This document shows, one piece after another, positions 54,998 to 63,327 of a DNA stretch of 64,000 nucleotides (positions are counted from its first letter, which is position 1; each line of letters starts with the position of its first letter). The notes under the pieces were generated by a model. That model was not told the DNA's origin. It was given only the letters and a program-made list of their open reading frames with translations, and did no database searches. The position numbers were made by a program, and so were the translations under genes. The stretch is from Actinoplanes subtropicus (GTDB taxonomy: Bacteria > Actinomycetota > Actinomycetes > Mycobacteriales > Micromonosporaceae). Location: NCBI RefSeq assembly GCF_000721705.1, contig NZ_JOJL01000002.1, forward strand, positions 372,001-436,000. Direction: 5' to 3'.

Positions 54998-55486
54998 TCA
55001 GAAGTCGCCGGCCTGTCGGCGGATCTGGGCGATCACCTCGATCAGGTTGGTGATCTCGGCCGGCTTGATCCATGGTGCGCCGAAGACCTGGTCGTTGAGG
55101 TCGGCGGTGGCGGCCTCGGCGACTTCGCGGCCGGCGGGGAGCAGCTCGACGATGGTGGAGCGGCGGTCGTGAGGGTGGGGGGTGCGGCGGACCAGGGCGG
55201 CGGCCTGAAGGCGGTCGACGGCGTTGGTGACGCTGGTGGGGTGGACCTGCAGCCGTTCGCCGATGAAGGTCATGGGCAGCGAGTGGCGGCGGCTGAAGTA
55301 GAGCAGCATCAGGACTTCATAGCGGGCGAAGGTGATGCCGTGCGGTTTGAGCACGGCCTCGACCCGGGCCAGGACGATCTGCTGGGCACGCATCAGTGAG
55401 GTGATGGCGGCCATGCCGTCGGCGGCGTCCGCCCAGCCGTGCGCGACCCACAGGCGGTGGGCCTCGGCGATCGGGTCGGACGGCAT
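54998..55486 (-). CDS. MarR family transcriptional regulator divergent from icmF
   Basis: The 162-residue protein has the MarR winged-helix fold: TSLMRAQQIVLARVEAVLKPHGITFARYEVLMLLYF, the recognition region MTFIGERLQVHPTSVTNAVDRLQAAALVRR and the wing HPHDRRSTIVEL. ATG 55486 is preferred because AGGA lies eight bases upstream; ATG 55495 and 55528 are possible longer starts. It is divergent from icmF, and a near-perfect 17-bp palindrome lies within the icmF promoter, so it likely represses icmF (inference). Confidence 0.85.
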   Translation of the reverse strand: MPSDPIAEAHRLWVAHGWADAADGMAAITSLMRAQQIVLARVEAVLKPHGITFARYEVLMLLYFSRRHSLPMTFIGERLQVHPTSVTNAVDRLQAAALVRRTPHPHDRRSTIVELLPAGREVAEAATADLNDQVFGAPWIKPAEITNLIEVIAQIRRQAGDF

Positions 55487-55517
55487 GAGCGACATCCTAG
55501 TGGTGACCGCAGATGCG

Positions 55518-55547
55518 TGGACGTCCAACAGTAGGACGGCCTAGTAT
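55518..55547 (+). promoter_or_regulatory. Leaderless icmF promoter (-35 TGGACG, -10 TAGTAT)
   Basis: TGGACG (55518-55523) and TAGTAT (55542-55547) are spaced by 18 bases, and the -10 ends six bases before the icmF ATG at 55554. Initiation would therefore be at or next to the A of the ATG. No ribosome site precedes the gene, fitting a leaderless transcript. Confidence 0.55.
55522..55538. promoter_or_regulatory. MarR-type operator palindrome between icmF -35 and -10
   Basis: CGTCCAACAGTAGGACG is a 17-bp palindrome with a single central base and 7 of 8 matched positions per arm. It overlaps the icmF -35 and spacer and lies 36-52 bp upstream of the divergent MarR start, so binding would block icmF transcription. 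Confidence 0.55.
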
Positions 55548-55553
55548 CTCTTC

Positions 55554-58500
55554 ATGACCCTTCACGTTCCGATGCATCCGGTCCGTTTCGTCACGGCGGC
55601 CAGCTTGTTCGACGGGCACGACGCGGCCATCAACGTCATGCGGCGGCTGTTGCAGGCGCAGGGCGCCGAGGTGATCCACCTCGGGCACGACCGCAGCGTC
55701 GAGGAGGTCGTCACCGCGGCGGTGCAGGAGGATGCGCAGGGCGTGGCGGTCTCGTCCTACCAGGGCGGCCACGTCGAATACTTCGGCTATCTCGTCGATC
55801 GGCTGGCCGAGCGCGGCGCTGGGCACGTGCGGGTGTACGGCGGCGGGGGCGGCACGATCGTGCCGGAGGAGATCGCCGCGCTCGCCGCGCGCGGGGTGCG
55901 GATCTTCAGCCCGGCCGACGGGCAGCGACTCGGCCTGCCCGGCATGATCAACGAGCTGGTCCGCGACTGCGACGTCGACGCGTCGGCGCAGCCGGTCGAC
56001 CTGGCGGCGCTGGTCGCGGGCGACGAGGCGGCGCTGGCGCGGGCGATAACCGTGCTGCAGGCGGGCGCCGACCCGGAACTCGCGGCCGCGGTCGTCGAAG
56101 CGGCCGGGCGGCGCCCGGTGCCGGTACTCGGCATCACCGGCACCGGAGGGTCGGGCAAGTCGTCGCTCACCGACGAACTGGTCCGGCGGTTGCGCACCGA
56201 CGGCGAGGACAAGCTGCGGGTCGCGGTGATCGCCATCGATCCGACCCGGCGACGGGGCAACGGCGCGCTGCTCGGCGACCGGATCCGGATGAACAGCATC
56301 GCGCCGGGCGTCGTCTACTTCCGCTCGCTGGCCACCCGTCGCGCGGACGGGACGGTCCCGGCGCACCTGGCCGAGGTGATCGCGGCGTGCCAGGCGGCCG
56401 GCCACGACCTGGTCATCGTGGAGACGCCCGGCGTCGGCCAGGGCGACGCCGCGATCACCGAATACGCGGCGGTCTCGCTGTACGTCATGACGCCCGAGTT
56501 CGGCGCGGCCAGCCAGCTCGAGAAGATCGACATGCTGGACCTGGCCGACGTGGTGGCGATCAACAAGTTCGAGCGTCGCGGCGGCGAGGACGCCCGGCGG
56601 GACGTGGCCCGCCAGCTGGTGCGCAACCGGGAGGCGTTCGGGACGCCGTGGGCCGAGATGCCGGTGTTCGGCACCAGCGCCGCCCGGTTCGCCGACGACG
56701 GCGTGACCGCGCTCTACCACCACGTCAAGAGCCTGCTCACCGCGTACGGGATGAAGGGTTTCGAAGGGGTCCTGCCGCCGGTGGCCGGACGGGTGTCGAC
56801 CGGGCTGACCTCGGTGCTGCCGCGCGGACGTGAGCGTTACCTGTCGGAGGTCGCGGACGCCGTGCGGGCCTATCACGCGACCACCGCGGACCAGATGGCG
56901 ATCGCCCGGCGCCGGCAGCATCTGGCGACCGTCCGCGAGCTGCTGCCGGGCGACGAGGACGTGGCCCGGTTGCACGAGCAGGCCGAGCGTGACCTGGCCG
57001 CGGACGTGCGCGACGGCCTCGACCGGTGGCCGGCGACCCGGCAGGCGTACCGGCAGGCCGAGTTGGTCTACCGGGTCCGGGACACCGAGATCCGTACGCC
57101 GCTGACCCGCTCGACGCTGTCCGGCAGCACGATTCCGCGGGTCGCGTTGCCGCGCGACGGCGACGACGGCGAGCTGGTCCGGTTCCTGCGGGCGGAGAAC
57201 CTGCCGGGCGCGTTCCCGTTCACCGCCGGTGTCTTCCCGCTGAAACGTGCCGGTGAAGCGCCGGCGCGGATGTTCGCGGGGGAGGGCGACGCGTTCCGCA
57301 CCAACCGGCGTTTCCACCTGCTCAGCGAGGGCCAGCCGGCGACCCGGCTGTCCACGGCGTTCGACTCGGTCACCCTGTACGGCCGCGACCCCGATCCCCG
57401 CCCCGACGTATACGGGAAGGTCGGCACCTCCGGGGTGTCGATCGCGACCATCGACGACATGCGGGAGCTGTACGCCGGTTTCGACCTCTGCGGCCCGAAG
57501 ACGTCGGTCTCCATGACGATCAACGGGCCGGCGCCGGCGATCCTGGCCATGTTCCTCAACGCGGCCATCGACCAGCAGCTCGCGGCACGCCCGGACGAGC
57601 CCCGCGAGGCGGTCGTCGCGCGCACGCTGTCGACCGTGCGCGGCACCGTGCAGGCCGACATCCTCAAGGAGGACCAGGGCCAGAACACGTGCATCTTCTC
57701 GACCGATTTCGCGCTGCGCTGCATGGCCGACATGCAGGAGTGGTTCATCGCCCACCGGGTGCGCAACTTCTACTCGGTCAGCATCAGCGGCTACCACATC
57801 GCCGAGGCGGGCGCGAATCCGATCAGTCAGCTCGCGTTCACTCTTGCCAATGGACTGACCTATGTGGAGGCGTACCGGGCGCGGGGGATGGACGTGAACG
57901 ACTTCGCGCCCAACCTGTCCTTCTTCTTCTCCAACGGGATGGACGCCGAGTACACCGTGATCGGACGGGTCGCCCGCCGGATCTGGGCGATCGCGATGCG
58001 CGAGCTCTACGGCGCGGATGAGCGCTCGCAGAAGCTGAAGTACCACATCCAGACGTCCGGCCGGTCGCTGCACGCCCAGGAGATGGACTTCAACGACATC
58101 CGGACCACGTTGCAGGCGTTGTGCGCGATCTACGACAACGCCAACAGCCTGCACACCAACGCGTACGACGAGGCGGTGACCACGCCGACGACGCAGTCGG
58201 TGCGCCGGGCGCTGGCCATCCAGATGATCATCGACGCGGAGTGGGGCCTGGCCGGGGTGGAGAACGCACTGCAGGGGTCGTACGCCGTGGATCTGCTCAC
58301 CGACCTGGTCGAGGAGGCGGTGCTGGCCGAGTTCGACCGGCTCGCCGACCGCGGCGGCGTCCTCGGCGCCATGGAGACCGGCTACCAGCGCGGCCGCATC
58401 CAGGACGAATCCATGCTCTACGAGCAGCGCAAACACGACGGCACGCTGCCCATCGTCGGGGTCAACACGTTCCTCGGCCCGAGCGCCGAAGCCGCCACCG

Positions 58501-58736
58501 GCCTGGAACTGGCCCGCGCGACCGAGGCCGAGAAACAGTCTCAGCTCGACCGGCTGGCCGACTTCCACGCCCGGCACGCGCACGAGGCGCCGGCCGCGCT
58601 GGCCCGGCTGCAGCAGGCCGCGATGTCCGGCGAGAACCTCTTTGCCGAGCTGATGAACGCGGCCCGGTGCTGCTCGCTCGGGCAGATCTCCGACGCGTTC
58701 TTCGCGGTGGGCGGCCAGTATCGGCGCAACGTGTGA
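55554..58736 (+). CDS. icmF: Fused isobutyryl-CoA mutase
   Basis: The 1060-residue protein has the IcmF order: N-terminal B12-binding domain (SLFDGHDAAINVMRRLL with axial His22, then SSYQGGH and GGGGGTI), a MeaB/MeaI-type G-protein chaperone domain (P-loop GITGTGGSGKSS; IDPTRRRGNGALLGDRIRMN; ETPGVGQGD; NKFERR), and the mutase barrel with intact ISGYHIAEAGA, VQADILKEDQGQNTCIF, NLSFFFSNGMD and QTSGRSL motifs. It interconverts isobutyryl-CoA and n-butyryl-CoA using adenosylcobalamin, linking valine, branched-chain fatty acid and butyrate metabolism. Flanking MarR and acyl-CoA dehydrogenase genes fit acyl-CoA catabolism. Confidence 0.94.
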   Translation: MTLHVPMHPVRFVTAASLFDGHDAAINVMRRLLQAQGAEVIHLGHDRSVEEVVTAAVQEDAQGVAVSSYQGGHVEYFGYLVDRLAERGAGHVRVYGGGGGTIVPEEIAALAARGVRIFSPADGQRLGLPGMINELVRDCDVDASAQPVDLAALVAGDEAALARAITVLQAGADPELAAAVVEAAGRRPVPVLGITGTGGSGKSSLTDELVRRLRTDGEDKLRVAVIAIDPTRRRGNGALLGDRIRMNSIAPGVVYFRSLATRRADGTVPAHLAEVIAACQAAGHDLVIVETPGVGQGDAAITEYAAVSLYVMTPEFGAASQLEKIDMLDLADVVAINKFERRGGEDARRDVARQLVRNREAFGTPWAEMPVFGTSAARFADDGVTALYHHVKSLLTAYGMKGFEGVLPPVAGRVSTGLTSVLPRGRERYLSEVADAVRAYHATTADQMAIARRRQHLATVRELLPGDEDVARLHEQAERDLAADVRDGLDRWPATRQAYRQAELVYRVRDTEIRTPLTRSTLSGSTIPRVALPRDGDDGELVRFLRAENLPGAFPFTAGVFPLKRAGEAPARMFAGEGDAFRTNRRFHLLSEGQPATRLSTAFDSVTLYGRDPDPRPDVYGKVGTSGVSIATIDDMRELYAGFDLCGPKTSVSMTINGPAPAILAMFLNAAIDQQLAARPDEPREAVVARTLSTVRGTVQADILKEDQGQNTCIFSTDFALRCMADMQEWFIAHRVRNFYSVSISGYHIAEAGANPISQLAFTLANGLTYVEAYRARGMDVNDFAPNLSFFFSNGMDAEYTVIGRVARRIWAIAMRELYGADERSQKLKYHIQTSGRSLHAQEMDFNDIRTTLQALCAIYDNANSLHTNAYDEAVTTPTTQSVRRALAIQMIIDAEWGLAGVENALQGSYAVDLLTDLVEEAVLAEFDRLADRGGVLGAMETGYQRGRIQDESMLYEQRKHDGTLPIVGVNTFLGPSAEAATGLELARATEAEKQSQLDRLADFHARHAHEAPAALARLQQAAMSGENLFAELMNAARCCSLGQISDAFFAVGGQYRRNV

Positions 58737-58828
58737 CGGCCCCGAGGCGTTCCCCGGCCGGCGGACGGTGCTCGTGCCGGGCCGCCCACTGATCTGGTAC
58801 GGCCCGTCGCTGGCCACCGCGCGCGATG

Positions 58829-60004
58829 TCAGTTCCGCTTGCCGGTGTCCGCGGCACGCAGGAGGCTGCGGGACATGACGACGCGCTGGATCTGGTTGGT
58901 GCCCTCGTAGATCTGGGTGATCTTGGCGTCGCGCATCATGCGCTCCAGGGGGTATTCGCGGCTGTAGCCGTAGCCGCCGAGCAACTGGACGGCGTCGGTG
59001 GTGACCTCCATCGCGACGTCGGAGGCGAAGCATTTCGCCGCGGCGCCCTGGTAGGTGAGGTCGGCGTCGCCGCGCTCGGAGGCCGCGGCGGCCTGGTAGG
59101 TCAGGGCGCGGGCGGCGGAGATCTTCATGGCCATGTCGGCGACCATGAATTGCAGGCCCTGGAAGTCGGCGAGCGGTTTACCGAACTGCTTTCGTTCGCG
59201 CAGGTAGGCGGTGGCGTGGTCGAGGGCGCCCTGCGCGATGCCGAGCGCTTGGGCGGCGATGGTGATGCGGGTGTGGTCGAGGGTCCTCATCGCGGTGGCG
59301 AAGCCGGTGCCCTCGTCGCCGATCATGCGGTCGGCCGGGATGCGGACGTTGTCGAGGTAGACCTCGCGGGTGGGGGAGCCCTTGATACCGAGCTTCTTCT
59401 CGGGGGCGCCGAAGGTGACGCCGGGGTCGGACTTCTCGACGACGAACGCGGAGATGCCGCCGGACCTGCGGCTGGGGTCGGTGACGGCCATGACCGTGTA
59501 GTACTCGGAGACGCCGGCGTTGGTGATCCAGCGTTTGACGCCGTTGAGGACATAGTGGTCGCCGTCGCGGACGGCCCGGGTGGTCATGCCGGCCGCGTCC
59601 GATCCGGCGCCCGGTTCGGAGAGGCAGTAGGAGAACATCGCGTCGCCGGCGGCCAGCGGAGCCAGGTACCGCTTCTTCAGCGCCTCGGAACCGGCCAGGA
59701 CGAGCGGCAACGAGCCGAGCTTGTTGACCGCCGGGATCAGCGAGGACGAGGCGCAGACCCGGGCGACCTCCTCGATCACGATGACGCTGGCGAGCGCGTC
59801 CGCGCCGGCGCCGCCGAACTCCTCGGGCACGTGTACGGCGTGCAGGTCGTTGGCGACCAGCGCGTCGTGCGCCTCCTGGGGGAAGCGGGCCTGCTCGTCG
59901 ACGTCGGCGGCGTGCGGCGCGATCCTGTCCCTAGCCAGGTCGCGGACGGCTTCGCGGAGCATCCGGTGCTCCTCGGACAGCGTGAAGTAGTCGAAGGACG
60001 ACAC
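58829..60004 (-). CDS. Acyl-CoA dehydrogenase
   Basis: The 391-residue enzyme has all family blocks: FTLSEEHRMLREAVRDLARDRIAPHA, EFGGAGADALA, YCLSEPGAGSDAAGMTTRAV, LNGVKRWITNAG, RKQFGKPLADFQGLQF, and the C-terminal LLGGYGYSREYPLERMMRDAKITQIYEGTNQIQR with the catalytic Glu in YEGTN. It introduces a 2,3-double bond into an acyl-CoA using FAD. A short-chain or branched-chain acyl-CoA is likely given icmF nearby. The GTG at 60004 has an AGAGAGG ribosome site; it is divergent from the TetR gene. Confidence 0.92.
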   Translation of the reverse strand: MSSFDYFTLSEEHRMLREAVRDLARDRIAPHAADVDEQARFPQEAHDALVANDLHAVHVPEEFGGAGADALASVIVIEEVARVCASSSLIPAVNKLGSLPLVLAGSEALKKRYLAPLAAGDAMFSYCLSEPGAGSDAAGMTTRAVRDGDHYVLNGVKRWITNAGVSEYYTVMAVTDPSRRSGGISAFVVEKSDPGVTFGAPEKKLGIKGSPTREVYLDNVRIPADRMIGDEGTGFATAMRTLDHTRITIAAQALGIAQGALDHATAYLRERKQFGKPLADFQGLQFMVADMAMKISAARALTYQAAAASERGDADLTYQGAAAKCFASDVAMEVTTDAVQLLGGYGYSREYPLERMMRDAKITQIYEGTNQIQRVVMSRSLLRAADTGKRN

Positions 60005-60025
60005 GGGCCTACCTCTCTCGCAGTG

Positions 60026-60062
60026 TGGCACCCAGTACCCCATATTTACATTCCTGGTGCCA
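60026..60062. promoter_or_regulatory. Operator-like inverted repeat between acyl-CoA dehydrogenase and TetR genes
   Basis: TGGCACC (60026-60032) and GGTGCCA (60056-60062) are perfect 7-bp arms separated by 23 bases within the 89-bp divergent gap. The left arm and following sequence (TACCC, ATATT) recur at 60791-60811. It is a probable binding site for the adjacent TetR protein. Confidence 0.5.
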
Positions 60063-60093
60063 TACGTCGAGGGGACCGGTAGATTCCTGGCCT

Positions 60094-60780
60094 ATGAGTG
60101 AGGAACACGACGGCCTAGAGGGCGAGACCACGCGCACGGCCCTCGTGTCGGCCGCCTTCGAACTGTTCGCCGAGCGCGGCTACGACGGCGCGACCGTTGC
60201 CGACATCGCGGTCCGCGCCGGTGTGGGCCGGCGGTCGTTCTTCCGCTACTTCCCGACCAAGGAAGCGGTCGCGTTCCCCGACCACGAGGGCACCCTGGCC
60301 CGCATGGTGGCGTACCTGCGCGAGAGCGCCCAGGATCCGGACCCGGTCGCACGGGCGTGCGACGCCGCACGGCTGGTCATGCGGATGTACGCGCAGAACC
60401 CCGAATTCTCGGTACGCCGGTACGCGCTGACCCGCGAGGTGACGGCGCTCAGGACGTACGAGAAAACGGTGGTGTGGCGGTATGAGCGGGCGCTGGCCTC
60501 CTACCTGGACCAGCGGTTCGCCACGCTGCCAGACGGCGGAATCAGGGCCGGCGTCATCGCGGCCGGCATCGTGGCCGCCCACAACCACGGGTTGCGGGCC
60601 TGGCTGCGATCGGGCGCCCACGGCGACGTGGCGGCGGCGGTCGACCGGGCGCTCGAACTCGTCCGGCGGACGTGGACCGACCGCGGGGACCCGGTCGTCG
60701 TCATCGCCCGGCCCGGCACCCCCGCGTGGCGCCTGGTCCAGGAGATCGAGACCGCGCATGCCTCGGACGGGCGAGCATAG
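60094..60780 (+). CDS. TetR family transcriptional regulator
   Basis: The 228-residue protein has an N-terminal TetR HTH (ALVSAAFELFAERGYDGATVADIAVRAGVGRRSFFRYFPTKEAVAF) and a helical ligand domain. The ATG at 60094 is chosen because EEHDGLEGETTRTAL precedes the HTH in the usual way; an upstream in-frame ATG would overlap the operator. It is divergent from the acyl-CoA dehydrogenase, which it probably represses in response to an acyl-CoA (inference). Confidence 0.88.
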   Translation: MSEEHDGLEGETTRTALVSAAFELFAERGYDGATVADIAVRAGVGRRSFFRYFPTKEAVAFPDHEGTLARMVAYLRESAQDPDPVARACDAARLVMRMYAQNPEFSVRRYALTREVTALRTYEKTVVWRYERALASYLDQRFATLPDGGIRAGVIAAGIVAAHNHGLRAWLRSGAHGDVAAAVDRALELVRRTWTDRGDPVVVIARPGTPAWRLVQEIETAHASDGRA

Positions 60781-60790
60781 CTCCAAAGGA

Positions 60791-60811
60791 TGGCACCAGA
60801 TACCCGATATT
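60791..60811 (+). repeat. Second copy of the TetR operator-like motif
   Basis: TGGCACC, TACCC and ATATT occur here with the same internal spacing as at 60026-60046, matching at 17 of 21 positions. It starts ten bases past the TetR stop, in front of a decayed region, and may be the surviving operator of a lost target gene. Confidence 0.45.
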
Positions 60812-60863
60812 CCGGTACCGAGGACCCTGGGCATGGCGAGTGGCCGCGGCACGAGAGGATGGG

Positions 60864-61119
60864 TCAGCGCTGGATTCCGCCGGCCCGAAGTCCATCGACG
60901 ATGAGCGTGATCATGCGACGCACGTGGTCGGGTTCCTCGCCCGGAAGGGGCGCGCACAGTTTTGCGACCGCGTACAGCAGGTCTTGGGGGCTGATTCCGG
61001 ACTCCCACGCCGGCCAGATCGGTGATTTCCTTCGCGGGCGCGTCGACGCCAGACGTGGCGAAGACCGATTTCGCTGCTTCGAGCAGCGACTCGACGTTGC
61101 GCTGTGCGTCGGTGCGCAT
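60864..61119 (-). pseudogene. TetR-family gene with internal deletion
   Basis: The start (ATG 61119) encodes RTDAQRNVESLLEAAKSVFATSGVDAPAKEITDLAGVGV, a typical TetR N-terminus. Sequence then jumps, in another frame, to the C-terminal end SPQDLLYAVAKLCAPLPGEEPDHVRRMITLIVDGLRAGG. The recognition helix and about 100 residues of the ligand domain are missing, so it cannot be functional. Confidence 0.65.
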
Positions 61120-61169
61120 CCGGCGCGCGCCCGCGCTCCCCCTCGAAGCGGTGGTATCCGGCACAGTCC

Positions 61170-61461
61170 TCCCGTCCCGCTCGCCGACGAGGCCGGCCTG
61201 CCGCTGACCCACCTCGCCATGGCCTTCACCATCGCCCACCCGGGCGTGACCAGCACGCTGCTCGGCGCGCGCACCGCGGAACAGCTCGACGACCTGCTCA
61301 CGGGCATCGGCGTAGCGCTCACCGACGACATCCTCGACAGGATCGACGAGACCGTCCCGCCCGGCACCGACGTCACCCGCCTCGACCAGGCCTACGTGCC
61401 CCCGGCCTTGCTCGACCCGAACCTGCGCCGCAGAGCAACCAGCGAACGCAGCGCCGCCTGA
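61170..61461 (+). pseudogene. 3' fragment of an aldo/keto reductase gene
   Basis: The last ~95 codons of an aldo/keto reductase remain: VPLADEAGLPLTHLAMAF, TIAHPGVTSTLLGARTAEQL, LTDDILDRIDETVPPGTDV and YVPPALLDPNLRRRA. The N-terminal catalytic barrel and a start codon are absent. It lies divergent to the broken TetR gene, as if one deletion removed the 5' part of the reductase of a TetR-AKR pair. Confidence 0.65.
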
Positions 61462-62397
61462 TCCGGACGCCGTCGCCGCTGAACCAGCGGACAACCGGAC
61501 CCACCGCGACAAACGCCCGGTGTCCCGTTGCCGTCGGTGGCGCGCTCGGGCGCCCGCTGTCGCCGCAGGTTGCGGGGGAGCCCGGAACACCGCTGGGACT
61601 CGTCGCCCGCGAACACCGAACTGTGGTTACCAAGCATCGTCGCCATAACGCCATGACCATCGCCGGCCGATCGCTTGCCGGGCGGTCGGAGCAGCTCGCC
61701 GCCTTGCTCGGACGCGTGGCGCGACTTTGGTTCCGACTGTTCGAGCAACGGACCTTGGCCCGGTCTCGACAGCCGAGGTCCCGCCTCTGGGGCATACATC
61801 GGCGCGGGCCGGCGGCACGGCCAGGATGGCTATGGTCAACGGCCGAGAAAATCTGGTCTGCTGAGACTAGACATCCTCGGTAGGTCTGGGTAATCTTTCC
61901 CTCGTTGACGACAGAGATCCGTTGAAGACGCTGACGTAACATGCCGAGCGTCAACGCAGGGCCCGGAACTTCTCGTGGCTCGCTCGGCAACTGCGGTGGA
62001 CCCAAGTCACCGCACGCAACATGGCACGTGCACGACAAGACCTTGACGTAACTCCAGGTCAGGGCAACCGCAGGCAGGGCCGGTGCAGGTTCGGGCTCCG
62101 CCTGATGCAGGAAGGATCCGCCGTACGTGTGCGGGGCCGTGAAGTCGCGTGGGCTCCGACACCGGCGGGTAGCACCGCAGGTAAAGGGAAGAAGAGGAAA
62201 GGGAGGGCTGGAAACCGTTGGATCGCCCGCCATCAGGACGTAGTTGCAGTTCTGTGGTGGACACCGTAGTGCCATCGAACGTGAGGTGGTCTCCGGTCAC
62301 GCTTATGCGATCCTCGCACCCGACGCTGATGGCGGCACGGTGCGGAAACGACAAGCCGACGAACCTGTCGGTAGATGGTGTATCCACCCGTAACCCC
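61462..62397. other. ~0.94 kb with no supported gene
   Basis: Open frames here are short, lack coding bias or family motifs on either strand, and none is credible. Composition is less GC-rich in places than the neighbourhood. An imperfect bulged repeat (GTTGA-CGCT near 61921 and AGCGTCAAC near 61948) is the only structure noticed. The stretch adjoins several gene remnants and is probably decayed or inserted DNA. Confidence 0.5.
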
Positions 62398-62426
62398 GGG
62401 CCCCGGCGCGTTCTGCGCCGGGGCCC
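62398..62426. terminator. Strong GC hairpin upstream of MerR-like gene
   Basis: GGGCCCCGGCGC and GCGCCGGGGCCC form a perfect 12-bp stem with a 5-base loop. A smaller repeat, CTCGT / ACGAG (62426-62440), follows directly, ending just before the MerR ribosome site. It may terminate upstream transcription or act within the leader of the MerR mRNA. Confidence 0.55.
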
Positions 62427-62446
62427 TCGTTCATGACGAGGAATGT

Positions 62447-62767
62447 ATGGCCCAACCCGACGACATGCTCAACGACGACGATTACCCCGCCTACACCATG
62501 GGCCGCGCCGCCGAGATCGTGGGCGCGTCGCAGGACTTCCTGCGCCGCCTCGACGAGGCGAAACTGATCATCCCCTTCCGCTCCTCCGGTGGACACCGCC
62601 GCTACTCCCGCTACCAGCTGCGTCTGGCCGCGCGAGCTCGCGAGATGGTCGACCACGGCACCGCACTCGAGGCGGCCTGCCGGATCATCATCCTGGAAGA
62701 CCAGCTCGAAGAAGCCCTCCAGCTCAACCGCAACCTCCAAAGCCGCCAGCAGACCGGCGCGGCCTGA
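62447..62767 (+). CDS. Small MerR-type transcriptional regulator
   Basis: The 106-residue protein has a MerR-like winged HTH (YTMGRAAEIVGASQDFLRRLDEAKLIIPFRSSGGHRRYSRYQLRLAARAREMV) followed by a helical dimerisation segment (IIILEDQLEEALQLNRNLQ). It has no C-terminal effector domain, so it is a minimal MerR. ATG 62447 is chosen, with GAGG just upstream. It lies about 300 bp upstream of the cold-shock gene, a neighbour pair I recall from other actinobacteria, and may be functionally linked. Confidence 0.82.
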   Translation: MAQPDDMLNDDDYPAYTMGRAAEIVGASQDFLRRLDEAKLIIPFRSSGGHRRYSRYQLRLAARAREMVDHGTALEAACRIIILEDQLEEALQLNRNLQSRQQTGAA

Positions 62768-62778
62768 CTCGACGCCGC

Positions 62779-62808
62779 ACGGTCCTTCTCCAGCACGAGA
62801 AGGACCGT
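62779..62808. terminator. Terminator hairpin after MerR-like gene
   Basis: ACGGTCCTTCTC and GAGAAGGACCGT form a perfect 12-bp stem with a 6-base loop, starting 12 bases past the stop. No T-run follows. Confidence 0.65.
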
Positions 62809-62899
62809 CTGCCGCGCCCCGAGAACCTGCCGATCCGCGTACCGCTGCACCGGAACAACAGGGACGCACATCGGGGAGATCGGGACTACGACGCGTCTG

Positions 62900-62986
62900 T
62901 GCTATGGTCCTGTTGTTGCAGTTTTGATTTCCGTAGACGTTTCCAGCGCCTGATGGGGTTATCTGAAACCCAGCCAGGCGCTTTTT
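62900..62986 (+). promoter_or_regulatory. Promoter and terminator-like attenuator in cold-shock gene leader
   Basis: TGCTATGGT (62900-62908) is an extended -10. From about 62915 a transcript would meet a hairpin (AGCGCCTG 62945-62952 with CAGGCGCT 62975-62982, plus an inner GGGTT/AACCC stem) followed by a T-run at 62982-62986, the only classical U-tract terminator in the window. It would release a ~70-nt RNA 88 bases upstream of the cold-shock ATG, suggesting attenuation or a small RNA. The remainder of 62768-63074 holds no gene. Confidence 0.6.
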
Positions 62987-63074
62987 CGTTTGTCGTGTCG
63001 GTTCGGCGCGGGTGATCAACGCGGCGGCGTCAGGGTCCGCATACGGCGAGCCCACAGCCTGCGAAGGAGCAGAC

Positions 63075-63278
63075 ATGGCTACAGGTACCGTGAAATGGTT
63101 CAACGGCGACAAGGGCTTCGGCTTCATCGCTCAGGACGGCGGTGGCGCGGACGTCTTCGCCCACTTCTCCGCGATCGCGTCGAGCGGCTTCCGCAGCCTC
63201 GATGAGAACCAGCGGGTGGAGTTCGACATCGCCCAGGGCCAGAAGGGTCTGCAGGCGGAGAACATCCGCTCGCTCTGA
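63075..63278 (+). CDS. cspA: Cold-shock protein (CspA family)
   Basis: The 67-residue single cold-shock domain has RNP1-type [11 protein letters not shown] and RNP2-type DVFAHFSAI motifs, beginning [16 protein letters not shown]. It binds single-stranded RNA/DNA and acts as an RNA chaperone. The ATG at 63075 has an AAGGAG ribosome site. Expression may be set by the hairpin in its leader. Confidence 0.95.
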   Translation: MATGTVKWFNGDKGFGFIAQDGGGADVFAHFSAIASSGFRSLDENQRVEFDIAQGQKGLQAENIRSL

Positions 63279-63289
63279 TCCCCATTCTG

Positions 63290-63327
63290 CGAACGGCGGC
63301 CCGACTGATTCAGCGGGCCGCCGTTCG
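63290..63327. terminator. Terminator hairpin after cold-shock gene
   Basis: CGAACGGCGGCCCG and CGGGCCGCCGTTCG form a perfect 14-bp stem with a 10-base loop, starting 12 bases past the stop and followed by GCATTTCG. Confidence 0.75.

Noticed and set aside
62007..62387. A 126-codon minus-strand frame upstream of the MerR-like gene
   Set aside because: No ribosome site, no family motif and odd codon use; it overlaps hairpins and the unassigned region.
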